DNA of 52,503 nt from CALIBK01 sp037444165 (GCA_037444165.1 JBBIMX010000009.1:1-52503), one strand, 5' to 3'. Positions 24,994 to 34,146 are shown, numbered from the stretch's first letter. Notes: generated by a model not told the origin, from the letters alone. Numbers and translations: made by a program.

Positions 24994-25668
24994 CTAAGCA
25001 GTGACTCTTCCATCCACTAAATGGATCTGCCTCGGAAGCGCTCCAGCCAGTTTTGGATTATGGGTAACGATAATCAGGGTTACCCCTTTCTCCTGATTGA
25101 GTTCTCGAAGGAGATTAAAAATCGATTCCCCTGTTTTGGTATCTAAATTTCCGGTAGGCTCGTCCGCCAGAAGGACTTTAGGCTCTAACACGAGGGCCCT
25201 CGCAACGGCGACTCGCTGTTGTTCTCCTCCGGAAAGCTCCCCGGGTTTATGAGTGAGACGGTCTCTCAATCCTACCGTCGTCAGGATCGCTTCGGCTCGA
25301 AGGGCAGCCTCTTTCTTAGCCATCCCCTGGATCAGGCAGGGCATCATTGTATTCTCGAGGGCGTTGAATTCAGGAAGAAGGTGATGAAACTGAAAGACAA
25401 AACCAATCTCTCGATTCCGGAAATGGGCGAGCTCCTTCTCCTCCAATGTAAAGATATCCTTTCCTTCGTAAAAGACCTTCCCTGAAGAGGGACGATCGAT
25501 CGTTCCTAAGATATGGAGTAGGGTTGTCTTTCCAGCTCCAGAGGCACCCACAATGGCCGCACTCTCTCCTTGATAAAAGGTAAGATTGATTCCCTTTAGA
25601 ACTTCCACCCGTTTAGGCCCATTGCCAAAGGATTTGTAGAGCTGTTCCACTCGAATCAGCTCCTTCAT
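24994..25668 (-). CDS. lolD: Lipoprotein-releasing ABC transporter ATP-binding protein
   Basis: This 224-residue ATPase of the MacB/LolD family has Walker A GASGAGKTTL, Q-loop FQFHHLLPEF, signature LSGGEQQRVAVARA and Walker B VLLADEPTGNLD. LolD powers extraction of outer-membrane lipoproteins from the inner membrane with its LolC/E permease. That permease is encoded one gene upstream here. It overlaps the preceding cNMP-binding gene by 4 bases, so the three are coupled. Confidence 0.94.
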   Translation of the reverse strand: MKELIRVEQLYKSFGNGPKRVEVLKGINLTFYQGESAAIVGASGAGKTTLLHILGTIDRPSSGKVFYEGKDIFTLEEKELAHFRNREIGFVFQFHHLLPEFNALENTMMPCLIQGMAKKEAALRAEAILTTVGLRDRLTHKPGELSGGEQQRVAVARALVLEPKVLLADEPTGNLDTKTGESIFNLLRELNQEKGVTLIIVTHNPKLAGALPRQIHLVDGRVTA

Positions 25669-26849
25669 ACCCCGGCCTCCTTCGCCCTCTCGCCCACCTT
25701 TCGGGAAAGGGTCTCTTTCATCCGCATCAAACGTTTAGTGGAGAGTTCCTTGGCCACGAGTTGAAGTTTAGGAAACCGAAAAACAAGGTCATCAAAATCT
25801 TCTTTGGACAATTCAAGCAGTTCAGTCTCTCTCAGGGTCTTTGCAAAGGCCATTCGGGGGGTGTTTAATAAAACACCTATCTCTCCAAAGAGATTGCCAC
25901 TTCCTAATCTCCCCAGAGAGGTTTTTCTCCCCGAGGAATCTTGGGTGAAGATTTCCACCTCTCCTCTTTTGATCACATAAAGGGAAGAGGAAACCTCTCC
26001 TCCTTTGAAGATGAGTGTTTCAGGAGGAAGAGTTTTGAGTCTAAACCTCTTTCCTACGACTTCTCGTTCCTTCGGATCTAAGGAAGAGAACAGAGGAGAA
26101 AGGGCCAGAATAAGGTCTAAGACCTTCCTTCTATAGAATTCGTGGAGGATCTCTCTTATTCGGGGATGAAGTTTGAGGATCTCCTCCAATTCGGCCCGGG
26201 GGACCTCAAGAATTTCACCATCGGTCTTTGCTTTGACCTTTGCGTGTCTCTTTCGATCCAGAAAGAAACCAAATTCACCAAACCACTCTCCCTCTTTGAG
26301 ATCCTGAACCCAAACATCTCTTCCTTTCGGATCCCTTTTTGAGACCGTCACTTCCCCCCTGGAAAGAATCATCAGGGAGTCTCCCTCCTCCCCTTCCTCG
26401 CAGAGGATCTCTCCCTTTCTAAAGGTTCGGATTTGAAGACGATCCAGAAGGCTCTGAAGCTCATCTTCCTTTAACTCAGAGAGAAGAGGAATGAAGGGAA
26501 GAGAGGGAAAATTTTTCTTCTCCCTCCGGATCCTCTCACGGTAGAGTTGGACCAGGCGGTGATTGACCTCCTTCGCCTCTGGATCAAGTCTCAAGAGAAT
26601 TTTATTTACAGAGATAGCCTCCAGAAGAAATCCATCCTTAGCATAAGCCTCTCCGACTTCCCGATAGACCGAAATGGCCTCTTCCCTCTTTCCTAACCGT
26701 TCCAAAAGTTCAGCCACCTTCACTCTTGAACGAAGATCTCCTGGATTCTGATCGCATATTCTTTGAAAGAGGGTTAAAGCCCTTTCCCATTGTCCTCGAT
26801 AGAGGGCCTGAAAGGCCTCCTCCCTGAGGGATACTTTTCCCCTATTCAT
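25665..26849 (-). CDS. TPR protein with two cyclic-nucleotide-binding-type domains
   Basis: This 394-residue soluble protein has TPR-like helical repeats (about residues 8-105) followed by two cyclic-nucleotide-binding-fold (CRP-type) domains (about 117-235 and 250-375). The second domain keeps the phosphate-binding cassette, FGEIGVLLNTPRMA (321-334). The first is degenerate, with FGEFGFFLDRKRHA (190-203) lacking the usual PR. There is no DNA-binding helix-turn-helix and no kinase or other output domain. It overlaps the lol permease by 8 bases and lolD by 4, so it is embedded in that operon. A sensor or assembly role in lipoprotein export is only a guess. Confidence 0.88.
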   Translation of the reverse strand: MNRGKVSLREEAFQALYRGQWERALTLFQRICDQNPGDLRSRVKVAELLERLGKREEAISVYREVGEAYAKDGFLLEAISVNKILLRLDPEAKEVNHRLVQLYRERIRREKKNFPSLPFIPLLSELKEDELQSLLDRLQIRTFRKGEILCEEGEEGDSLMILSRGEVTVSKRDPKGRDVWVQDLKEGEWFGEFGFFLDRKRHAKVKAKTDGEILEVPRAELEEILKLHPRIREILHEFYRRKVLDLILALSPLFSSLDPKEREVVGKRFRLKTLPPETLIFKGGEVSSSLYVIKRGEVEIFTQDSSGRKTSLGRLGSGNLFGEIGVLLNTPRMAFAKTLRETELLELSKEDFDDLVFRFPKLQLVAKELSTKRLMRMKETLSRKVGERAKEAGV

Positions 26850-28098
26850 AGCGCAATGCCTCAGCAGGATCGAGTCGAGATGCCCTCCAAGAAGGGTAGA
26901 GAGTGGCCAGCAAACTGATTAGAATGGCCGTAGTGATGATCAAGAAGACATCAAGAGGGTTGACCTGAGAAGGAAGTTTATCAATATAGTAGACATCGCT
27001 GGCTAAAATCTTAAATCCAAATAGGTGCTCCACAAAATCGGTGATCTTTTCCAAATTAAATGCTGCTCCGAGCCCCAAGAGGACTCCCAGGAAGGTTCCC
27101 ACCACTCCGATCACCCCTCCCTCAATCATAAAGATCTTTAAGATCCCTCCCGAAGAGGCTCCCATCGATTTGAGAATCGCAATATCCTTGTTCTTCTCCA
27201 TCACGACCATAATAAGGGTGGAGATGATGTTAAAGGCAGCAACCAGAACAATGAGGACAAGGATGATAAACATGGCAATCTTTTCTAATTTTAGAGCGGA
27301 AAAGAGGTTCCGATTCATCTCCATCCAATCCTTGGTCCAGAAGGGAAACCCTAATCTCTTTCGAATCTCTCTGGCAATCTCCTTCACCTTATAGATATCA
27401 TTCGTCTTAACTTCAATCCCCGTGACCCGGGATCCCATACTAAAAAATTTCTGTGCACTTTCAAGAGAGATATAGGCCATCGTATTATCATACTCATACA
27501 TCCCGGAGTAAAAGATTCCTTTCACCTGAAATCTCTTCATCTTCGGCATCATCCCCATTGGGGTCATGGTTCCCAAGGGAGTGATGACCTGAATGGAATC
27601 GTCAAGAGAAAGGCCAAGGTGTTTGGCTAACTCCACTCCAAGAATGATTCCTGGAGGTTCTCCTTCCTTCTGGCCTCTCAGGTCCTCAAGACGACCTGAT
27701 TTTAAATTACGTCCAAGGTCTGTGACTCTACTGACCCTTTCAGGATCGACCCCTTTGAGGACAACCCCTGAAACCCCTGATTCTGAAGAGAGCATCACCT
27801 GACTAAAAATGAATGGGGCAGCAGAAAGAACTCCTTTCACTTCCTCCACTTTCTTAATGACCTCTTCAGGATGGTCCATTCCTTGATCGCTCGCCTTGAG
27901 AACTACCAGATGGGCTTGTGTCCCCAAGATCTTCTCTTTTAAGGTCTTCTCAAAACCACTCATCACGGCAAGAACGATGATCAGGGCCATCACCCCCACC
28001 ATCACCCCAACAATAGAGATGACCGTGATAATAGAGATGAAGGTCTGCTTTCGTTTTGCCTTAAGGTATCTCAGGCCGATGAACCACTCATATCTCAT
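26842..28098 (-). CDS. lolC: Lipoprotein-releasing ABC transporter permease LolC/LolE type
   Basis: This 418-residue permease has an N-terminal transmembrane helix (FISIITVISIVGVMVGVMALIIVLA), a large periplasmic MacB-PCD-like domain (about residues 50-260), and a C-terminal three-helix FtsX domain. Only one permease gene is present, so the transporter may be a homodimer with LolD rather than the LolCDE heterodimer, as in LolDF-type systems. It follows lysS after 5 bases and precedes the cNMP-binding-type gene. Confidence 0.92.
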   Translation of the reverse strand: MRYEWFIGLRYLKAKRKQTFISIITVISIVGVMVGVMALIIVLAVMSGFEKTLKEKILGTQAHLVVLKASDQGMDHPEEVIKKVEEVKGVLSAAPFIFSQVMLSSESGVSGVVLKGVDPERVSRVTDLGRNLKSGRLEDLRGQKEGEPPGIILGVELAKHLGLSLDDSIQVITPLGTMTPMGMMPKMKRFQVKGIFYSGMYEYDNTMAYISLESAQKFFSMGSRVTGIEVKTNDIYKVKEIAREIRKRLGFPFWTKDWMEMNRNLFSALKLEKIAMFIILVLIVLVAAFNIISTLIMVVMEKNKDIAILKSMGASSGGILKIFMIEGGVIGVVGTFLGVLLGLGAAFNLEKITDFVEHLFGFKILASDVYYIDKLPSQVNPLDVFLIITTAILISLLATLYPSWRASRLDPAEALRYE

Positions 28099-28103
28099 GA
28101 AGG

Positions 28104-29585
28104 CTACCTCTCGGGTCGAAGCAAAGGAAAGAAGATGACATCTCGAATGGAAGGAGAGTCCGTAAGGATCATGACCAAACGGTCAATCCCGATCCCTTCC
28201 CCTGCTGTTGGAGGCATTCCAAATTCAAGGGCAAGGAGGAAGTCTTCATCTAGCAGAAGGGACGCATCCACCTCTTCTCCTCTTTCGCTGATCTGTCTAA
28301 TAAAACGTTCTCTCTGGTCAATGGGATCGTTGAGCTCCGAAAAACCATTGGCTATCTCCCTTCCTGCAATAAAGAGTTCGAATCGATCCACGAGGTCTGG
28401 ATTCTCTTCATTTCTTCTCGAAAGAGGAGAGACGGCTGTAGGATAATGGGTCACAAAGGTGGGCTGATGAAGATGAGGCTCCACCAACTCCTTAAAGAGG
28501 TCAGCTAAAACCCTGCCATGGGATGTTCCTTTCTTTAGTTCCAAATGAAGGCCCTTAGCCACTTCGATAGCCTTTGAGGCCTCTCGTAATACTTCAGGGT
28601 GAAGTCCTCCAATCTCTATAAGAGAATCCTCAAATCGAATCCTCTTCCAGGGTGGAGTAAAATCCACCTGTTTTCCCTGGTAAGGGATAGAGAATTGACC
28701 GTAGATCTCTTTTACGAGAGAGCAGATCAGCTCCTCTGTCATCTCCATCATCTCAAGATAGGTCGCATAACTCTGATAGAATTCGAGCATCGTAAATTCG
28801 GGATTATGGAGTGTTGAAATCCCCTCATTTCGGAAACTTCGATTGATCTCAAAAATCCTCTCCAATCCTCCAATGACTAACCGTTTTAGATAAAGTTCAG
28901 GGGCGATCCTCAGATAGAGCTCCATATCGAGGGCATTATGGTAGGTTTTAAAAGGCTTTGCCGTCGCCCCTCCAGGAATGGGATGAAGCATGGGGGTTTC
29001 TACTTCGTAGAACCCTCGGGCCGTAAAAAACTCTCGAATTCTCTGAATGATCTGGATTCTCTTTAAAAAGACCTCTTTGGTTCGGGGATTAGCAATCAGA
29101 TCTAAATATCGCTGTCGATAGCGTGTCTCTATGTCGGTTAGACCATGCCATTTTTCAGGAAGGGGACGAAGGGATTTGACGAGGAGTCGAAATCGATGGA
29201 CCTGGAGAGTGAGCTCCCCTGTTCTGGTCCTAAAGGGTCTTCCTTCCAATCCAATGTAGTCTCCGATATCAAACCGCTTAAAGAACTGGAAATTCTCTTC
29301 CCCCAAAATATTTTTCTGGAGGTAGGCCTGAATCTTCCCCTCACGGTCTTGGATGTGGATAAAAGCGGCCTTCCCAAAATCTCGAATGGCCATGATCCGT
29401 CCAGCGAGGGAGAAACTCTCTTCGATTCTCTGGAGCTCCTCATTGGAAAGAGAACCACAACGCTCAAAGATGTCTTTCGATGTATGGGAAGCCTTAAAAT
29501 CATTGGGGAAAGGGTTGATTCCTTCTTTCTTTAATCGTTGAAGCTTCCGGACCCTCTGCTCGAAGAGGTCGCTCATTTCATCCAT
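28104..29585 (-). CDS. lysS: Lysine-tRNA ligase (class II)
   Basis: This 493-residue class II synthetase has an N-terminal OB-fold anticodon-binding domain (about residues 50-160). Motif 2 is visible in EINRSFRNEGISTLHNPEFT and motif 3 in GIGIDRLVMIL. ETPMLHPIPGGATAKPF is also diagnostic. It charges tRNA-Lys. A GGAG site lies about 7 bases before ATG 29585. It is the first gene of the long lol-bam-lpx run, a neighbourhood order familiar from deltaproteobacteria. Confidence 0.97.
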   Translation of the reverse strand: MDEMSDLFEQRVRKLQRLKKEGINPFPNDFKASHTSKDIFERCGSLSNEELQRIEESFSLAGRIMAIRDFGKAAFIHIQDREGKIQAYLQKNILGEENFQFFKRFDIGDYIGLEGRPFRTRTGELTLQVHRFRLLVKSLRPLPEKWHGLTDIETRYRQRYLDLIANPRTKEVFLKRIQIIQRIREFFTARGFYEVETPMLHPIPGGATAKPFKTYHNALDMELYLRIAPELYLKRLVIGGLERIFEINRSFRNEGISTLHNPEFTMLEFYQSYATYLEMMEMTEELICSLVKEIYGQFSIPYQGKQVDFTPPWKRIRFEDSLIEIGGLHPEVLREASKAIEVAKGLHLELKKGTSHGRVLADLFKELVEPHLHQPTFVTHYPTAVSPLSRRNEENPDLVDRFELFIAGREIANGFSELNDPIDQRERFIRQISERGEEVDASLLLDEDFLLALEFGMPPTAGEGIGIDRLVMILTDSPSIRDVIFFPLLRPER

Positions 29586-29657
29586 CGATTCTCCATACTC
29601 CCTAAATGCAAAAAGGAATGTAAGATTGAGGAGTTATCCTATTATTTTGGACTATTT

Positions 29658-29686
29658 AAACTAACCCATTTTCCCCCCTCCGTCAA
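29658..29686 (-). promoter_or_regulatory. Possible lysS promoter
   Basis: On the minus strand TTGACG (29686-29681) matches the -35 consensus at five of six bases. A weaker TAGTTT (29663-29658) follows after 17 bases. This is about 73 bases upstream of lysS and the only promoter-like pair I see there. Confidence 0.35.
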
Positions 29687-29705
29687 GTTAGAGAATAGAT
29701 TTTCT

Positions 29706-29762
29706 GTAATCCCTCACACTGAAGGGGGTGGATCCCTTTCCCTCGACTGGGTGATGGATTAC
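29706..29762. repeat. Short complete copy of the dispersed palindromic repeat
   Basis: GTAATCCCTCAC (29706-29717) and GTGATGGATTAC (29751-29762) are 12-base inverted ends with one mismatch, bounding a 57-bp element. The flanks GATTTTCT (29698-29705) and GATTTTTCT (29763-29771) are nearly identical and could be a target-site duplication, but they are AT-rich. It lies upstream of lysS. Confidence 0.6.
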
Positions 29763-29844
29763 GATTTTTCTTCATTATCCCTGTGAGGTCTCAGGCTCGT
29801 AGGATAAGAAATGGGTTAGATATTTTTAAGGTGGGTTTGAGATT

Positions 29845-30687
29845 TTATAATATCTCTACTTCTTCCAGTTGGCGCTCTTTAGTCTTAAGAACAATTTTAT
29901 TTTTCTTTGCCCCTTCGACAATTTCCCGGGCAATCAAAGCAGCACCGAGGGCTCCCGTGATCAAGGGTTCCTCCGGAACGATGAGTCTTTCTCCCAAAAC
30001 CTCTGAAAGGGCTTGAAGAAGACCCCTATTTTTTCCTCCTCCTCCAGTGACCACAATTTCTTTCTCGATCTTCAATCGACTGACCATCCTTCCGATTCTC
30101 TCTGCCAAGGAGGAGTGGACTCCTGCAAGTAAATCAGGAAGAGGAACGCCTTGAGCTAAACTTGCAGCGACTTCTTGCTGAGCCCATATCGTACAGATAT
30201 TGCTGATCTTTGCAGGATGATGGCTTTGAAGAGAGAGCTCCCCAACTTCTTTTAAAGAGATTCCAAGGGTATCGGCAATGACTTCAATAAAACGACCACT
30301 CCCGGCCGCACACTTATCATTCATCACAAAATCAAGAACTTTGCCAGTGCGGTCAATCTTGATCCCTTTAGAATCCTGACCTCCAATATCAATGATGGTC
30401 CTTGCTTCAGGGATGAGATAGCTCACCCCTTTTGCATGGCAGGTGATCTCTGTCATCTGACGATCAGAAAACGGGACATTGATTCTCCCGTAGCCCGTAG
30501 AGACAATATATTGGATTTCAGAAAAAGGAAGGTGGGCTTTCTTCAGAGCCTCCTCCATGACCTTATTGGCCAGACGACGTTGTTCGGGGCCGGTGGGTCC
30601 AATAACGAAGGTGAGGATCCCATCCTTTAGGATGACCACCTTGGTCATGGTGGAACCAATATCAATCCCTGCAAAGTAGGAGGTCAA
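29845..30687 (-). CDS. ASKHA ATPase activator of 2-hydroxyacyl-CoA dehydratase / benzoyl-CoA reductase type
   Basis: This 280-residue BcrAD/BadFG/HgdC-family ATPase has the phosphate loop GIDIGSTMTKVV (about residues 7-18) and DIGGQDSK (100-107). The two Cys that hold the intersubunit [4Fe-4S] cluster in the family are C126 (NDKCAAGSGRF) and C165 (NICTIWAQQEV). In relatives it passes ATP-energised electrons to a dehydratase or reductase, here presumably the product of 30715-32118 and 32121-33296. The start appears to be TTG at 30687; no ATG fits. It is the last gene of the liv/ligase/dehydratase run. Confidence 0.9.
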   Translation of the reverse strand: MTSYFAGIDIGSTMTKVVILKDGILTFVIGPTGPEQRRLANKVMEEALKKAHLPFSEIQYIVSTGYGRINVPFSDRQMTEITCHAKGVSYLIPEARTIIDIGGQDSKGIKIDRTGKVLDFVMNDKCAAGSGRFIEVIADTLGISLKEVGELSLQSHHPAKISNICTIWAQQEVAASLAQGVPLPDLLAGVHSSLAERIGRMVSRLKIEKEIVVTGGGGKNRGLLQALSEVLGERLIVPEEPLITGALGAALIAREIVEGAKKNKIVLKTKERQLEEVEIL

Positions 30688-30714
30688 TGGTCTCGCTCGA
30701 TGAAACTACCAAAT

Positions 30715-32118
30715 CTAATAGGCTCTGTTGAGCCGATAGGACTCCAAGGTTTCAATAAAGGCGTCGATCTTATTTCGGGTATCCACTTCAGAATAAGAAG
30801 TGATATCAATAATATCGCTTTCTAAAATCAAGGAGGGAAGCTCCTTCATGACAACCTCTTTTTTCCCATCTTTTCCTGCGACAAGGAGAGGGATCGGCTT
30901 ATAGATCTTTCCCAGTTGATGGAGTTGCCAGATGAGACCGACGTGCCAGGTCCGACAGGAGAAGGCCTCGTGCATGACGATTCCATCAATCTTATATTCT
31001 TCAATCCAGTTGATCAACCGCTCTACATCCGGTTCAGAGTCAGGCCTCTTTCTGGCCTTGTCGTACCAGAAAGTCCAATACCCGAGCCATCTCCAAGCGA
31101 GATGTTCAATAGGATCCTTTGTTTCAGGAATATCCATCTCATGAAGAGGAGCCACCATTCGATAGGTGGTCTCCACAGGGAAGGAAGCTCCCTTGCTATT
31201 AAAATAATTGAAGTCATTCAAGGCATACCAGGCAGGTAATCCCCCTCCCCACATGAGCCGATACTTCTCATTTTCGACCTCTCCCTCCCCTCTCGCAATC
31301 TTTTCTTCCAGCTCCTTTTTGAGTTCGACAAAGAAATCATAGGCCCTCTGAGTGGCCATCATAAAACAGATCGGAACCATGGTATTCATCGCGTCTCCTG
31401 TTCCCATAGGGCAGGGAACTGCTTTACGAAGTCGATAGGTTTCATCGATAAGATTCCAGGTCCGGTCACTCAAATCGACCAGCTCCCGGAGTCGATCATA
31501 ATCCATCTTCTTTTTAGTCTGCTCTTCCACAAAAGCCACCAATCCTCTCAATTGTTTCACGATATATTTATGGTAGTATCCCCAGACCTCTCGATGATCC
31601 TGATCTCTTTGAAAAAGTGGATAGGGAAGATCGATATTATAGATGGGAACATCCGGCATAAATTGTTGAGAGGCTTGATACCATTTTGACCGCGGATCGC
31701 AGAGGATCTGCCCACTGGAGATCATAAAATCAGGTCTTGCCATTCCTCCCCAGGGGGAATCTGGAGGCATCTCGCCCAATTCCTCTCTCCATTGATCAAA
31801 CCCAATTCCACAAAGGGCATAGGTACATAACGAACGGGATAGCCCCAACGATTCTGCCCTCTGAAGGAACCTCTCCGCATCTCGCTTCGCCCCGCAGACG
31901 CCCGCAAAATTCTCTGTCCAGATCGGGATGACATCCATGGCCCGAAGGATCTCCTCGTGATGGCAGACGATAAACGTATAGGCCAATTTCTGCTTTCCTT
32001 CGGCTCGTGCTTTGAGTGTCTCGGTAATAAACTCCTTCACCAGGGGACCAATCGATGCAGCCGCTTTCGTGGCGGTCATTCTCTTTTTGGGTTTTGCCTC
32101 TTTTTGCTGCTCGCTCAT
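30715..32118 (-). CDS. 2-hydroxyacyl-CoA dehydratase/benzoyl-CoA reductase-type subunit (larger)
   Basis: This 467-residue protein of the HgdA/HgdB, BcrB/BzdO superfamily carries candidate Fe-S ligands C52, C75, C98 and C103 (FAGVCGAKR and CTYALCGIG). A later SCRTWHVGLIWQ motif is near the C-terminal end. A basic N-terminal stretch (KPKKRMTATKAA) precedes the catalytic domain. AGGAGG upstream of ATG 32118 is strong. With the 391-residue partner 2 bases upstream it should form the heterodimer that reduces or dehydrates an acyl-CoA. Its length resembles BzdO/BcrB, but substrate and reaction type are not settled by sequence reading. Confidence 0.88.
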   Translation of the reverse strand: MSEQQKEAKPKKRMTATKAAASIGPLVKEFITETLKARAEGKQKLAYTFIVCHHEEILRAMDVIPIWTENFAGVCGAKRDAERFLQRAESLGLSRSLCTYALCGIGFDQWREELGEMPPDSPWGGMARPDFMISSGQILCDPRSKWYQASQQFMPDVPIYNIDLPYPLFQRDQDHREVWGYYHKYIVKQLRGLVAFVEEQTKKKMDYDRLRELVDLSDRTWNLIDETYRLRKAVPCPMGTGDAMNTMVPICFMMATQRAYDFFVELKKELEEKIARGEGEVENEKYRLMWGGGLPAWYALNDFNYFNSKGASFPVETTYRMVAPLHEMDIPETKDPIEHLAWRWLGYWTFWYDKARKRPDSEPDVERLINWIEEYKIDGIVMHEAFSCRTWHVGLIWQLHQLGKIYKPIPLLVAGKDGKKEVVMKELPSLILESDIIDITSYSEVDTRNKIDAFIETLESYRLNRAY

Positions 32119-32120
32119 AG

Positions 32121-33296
32121 TTAAACCTCCTTTTCTTCTAACCCACCGATCATCTCCAGAAAGGCTTGAATCCTTGTCCTCAGCTGGCCCAGGTTTCCTG
32201 CGGAATAGGTATCCTCCAGATGAAGCATTGGAACATGGATTGACTGATAATAGGCCTTTCGTGCAGGGACCTCAAATCCAAAAGGATCACAGTATTTGTA
32301 GACATAGAGGATGGCCCCATCGACTCGAAACTCCTTGGCATATGCCCCGATATCACCAAATCGATTTGCCACATCCCCTTCAAACGTTCCGGCCTTGTTG
32401 GCTCGATAGGTCTTTGGACAATTCAGCTTATCCAGATAGCGACGAGAGAGGGCACGGATAGGATCTCCGGATTCTTCTGTCTTTGGGAAGGAATCTCTTG
32501 TGCCATTGCAGATGGTATCGGCTACCACATTTCCTCCCAATTCCTCGACCAGCTTGACCAGTTCAATGTGATCGATACAGGCCCCATCGATCAAAATCCT
32601 TGGACCTTTGGAGAGAGGAGAGGCACTCCTTCCTTTTACCGCTTTGATCACTCGATCGAACCATTCGTTCGACTCATCCACGGGAAGGCCTGAGCCGACG
32701 GTCAAGGTCATCATCAATTCCGTGCCTGAGAGAAGAGGGGGATCGCTCTTTCTCAGTTCATAGAGGGCTCTGATTTTTTCTCTATTTTGATTGTAGAGCT
32801 GGATGGCCTTCAAAAGATCCTCTTCTTCGATGGACTTACCCATAAATCTCTCAAGACTCCTTTTGAAATTTTTCAATTCTTCTTCGAAGAACTCGAACGA
32901 GGATTCTTCACAGACGGTGGGAACATTGACAAAATGAAAATAGGAATAAGGCAGAGAATAAGTCCAGACACTATAACTTCTCACCATGCTATCACAGGCG
33001 TGAGGGATGACCATTCCCGAGAGGAACTCGTATCTCCCCTTAATCGAAAGATCGAAACAACTTCGATAATAAGGGCAGACAATGGTTTCAAGGAGGGTAT
33101 CTCCGAGGGTGATGGGTTCCTGAATATTCCCCCTGACTCGAAAGGGAATCGCTCCAGAGGCCGTAATCATCTCCAAGGGAACAAAGGAGCATACATAACC
33201 CATCACCTTTCGACCTTCTTCTCTGAGCTGTCTTGCCCTTGACCCATATTGATTAAATTGGTTCTCGATCATAGAAAAAACTTCATCTATTTTCAT
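32121..33296 (-). CDS. 2-hydroxyacyl-CoA dehydratase/benzoyl-CoA reductase-type subunit (smaller)
   Basis: This 391-residue paralogous subunit (HgdB, BcrC/BzdN type) has the family start GYVCSFVPLEMITASGAIPFR with C36. Further candidate ligands are C74 and C80 (IVCPYYRSCFDL) and C101 (HACDSMVRS). A GGGGAG site precedes ATG 33296. It ends 2 bases before the larger subunit begins, so the two are expected in equal amounts. Its length fits BcrC/BzdN (about 380-390 residues, from memory). Like its relatives the enzyme would be oxygen-sensitive. Confidence 0.88.
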   Translation of the reverse strand: MKIDEVFSMIENQFNQYGSRARQLREEGRKVMGYVCSFVPLEMITASGAIPFRVRGNIQEPITLGDTLLETIVCPYYRSCFDLSIKGRYEFLSGMVIPHACDSMVRSYSVWTYSLPYSYFHFVNVPTVCEESSFEFFEEELKNFKRSLERFMGKSIEEEDLLKAIQLYNQNREKIRALYELRKSDPPLLSGTELMMTLTVGSGLPVDESNEWFDRVIKAVKGRSASPLSKGPRILIDGACIDHIELVKLVEELGGNVVADTICNGTRDSFPKTEESGDPIRALSRRYLDKLNCPKTYRANKAGTFEGDVANRFGDIGAYAKEFRVDGAILYVYKYCDPFGFEVPARKAYYQSIHVPMLHLEDTYSAGNLGQLRTRIQAFLEMIGGLEEKEV

Positions 33297-33339
33297 CGAT
33301 TCTCCCCTTCTTTTAAAGTCTTTTTAATTTGAAACCCCT

Positions 33340-34146
33340 TCACTTGGATCCTTGACCCCTCGAATCATTCTCTCTTGCAAGAAGGGCGGCACCTAATGCA
33401 GCGACCATATGGGGTTGAGGAGGAACAACGACGTCGTATCCTGAAACTTCCTGAAAGGCCTGAACCAACCCCACATCCCTTGCTCCACCTCCTACCAGAG
33501 CAATCTCTTTCTCGATACCCACTCTTTCCATCAGGCTATGGATCTGAGCGGCAAGGGCTCGATGAAGCCCGGCCAGTAGATCTTCCTTCTTTTCTCCTTC
33601 AGCGATTCTTGAAATGGCCTCGGATTCCGAGAAGACAGCACAGCCGGTGTGAAAATCCACCCTCTTTTTAGACCTGAGCGACAATTCCCCTATCTCTTCG
33701 ACCTGGATTTGTAATACCTTTGCCATGACCAGAAGAATTCGCCCACTCCCTCCTGCACATTTTCCACTCAAAAGAAAGTTGTGGATTCCTCCTCCCCCAT
33801 CGATCCGAACGATCTTGGTATAGAGATCCCCAATATCCACCACGGTCCTCACGAAGGGAAAAATGGAAGCCACTCCTTTAGCCAGGCATATAATATCGGT
33901 TTTGATCTCCTTCGCATAGGCCACGAGTTGAGCACCAAATCCAGTGGCTACAGTCCAGGAGATCTCCCTTTCCCTCCTTCCGGACCGAAGAAGCAACTCC
34001 TCCTTAATCTTTTCCGCTGTGGCTTTGAAGTCCCCCCGAGAGAGGCAATCAAAGGAAGCTAAGGAGTCATGATGATTCAGGCAAACCCCCTTGGAACTGT
34101 ATGAACCAATATCAATCCCTAAAAATATTCCCCTCTCCTCCTTCAT
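33340..34146 (-). CDS. Second ASKHA ATPase activator, divergent active-site motif
   Basis: This 268-residue BcrAD/BadFG-family ATPase shares cluster-binding Cys C130 (GKCAGGSGRI) and C169 (TGCAVFSESEA) and the first phosphate loop GIDIGSYSSKGV (10-21). The usual DIGGQDSK motif is replaced by DIGDLYTK (104-111), so its ATPase site may be altered. Together with the 280-residue activator downstream it could form an unequal pair, as the A and D (or P and Q) subunits of class I benzoyl-CoA reductases do. It overlaps the upstream CoA ligase by 4 bases. Confidence 0.88.
   Translation of the reverse strand: MKEERGIFLGIDIGSYSSKGVCLNHHDSLASFDCLSRGDFKATAEKIKEELLLRSGRREREISWTVATGFGAQLVAYAKEIKTDIICLAKGVASIFPFVRTVVDIGDLYTKIVRIDGGGGIHNFLLSGKCAGGSGRILLVMAKVLQIQVEEIGELSLRSKKRVDFHTGCAVFSESEAISRIAEGEKKEDLLAGLHRALAAQIHSLMERVGIEKEIALVGGGARDVGLVQAFQEVSGYDVVVPPQPHMVAALGAALLARENDSRGQGSK

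Noticed and set aside
29845..34146. Firm naming as benzoyl-CoA reductase genes (bcr/bzd)
   Set aside because: Sizes and two activators fit, but no downstream ring-degradation genes are present and the family includes many other acyl-CoA enzymes; the substrate cannot be read by eye.
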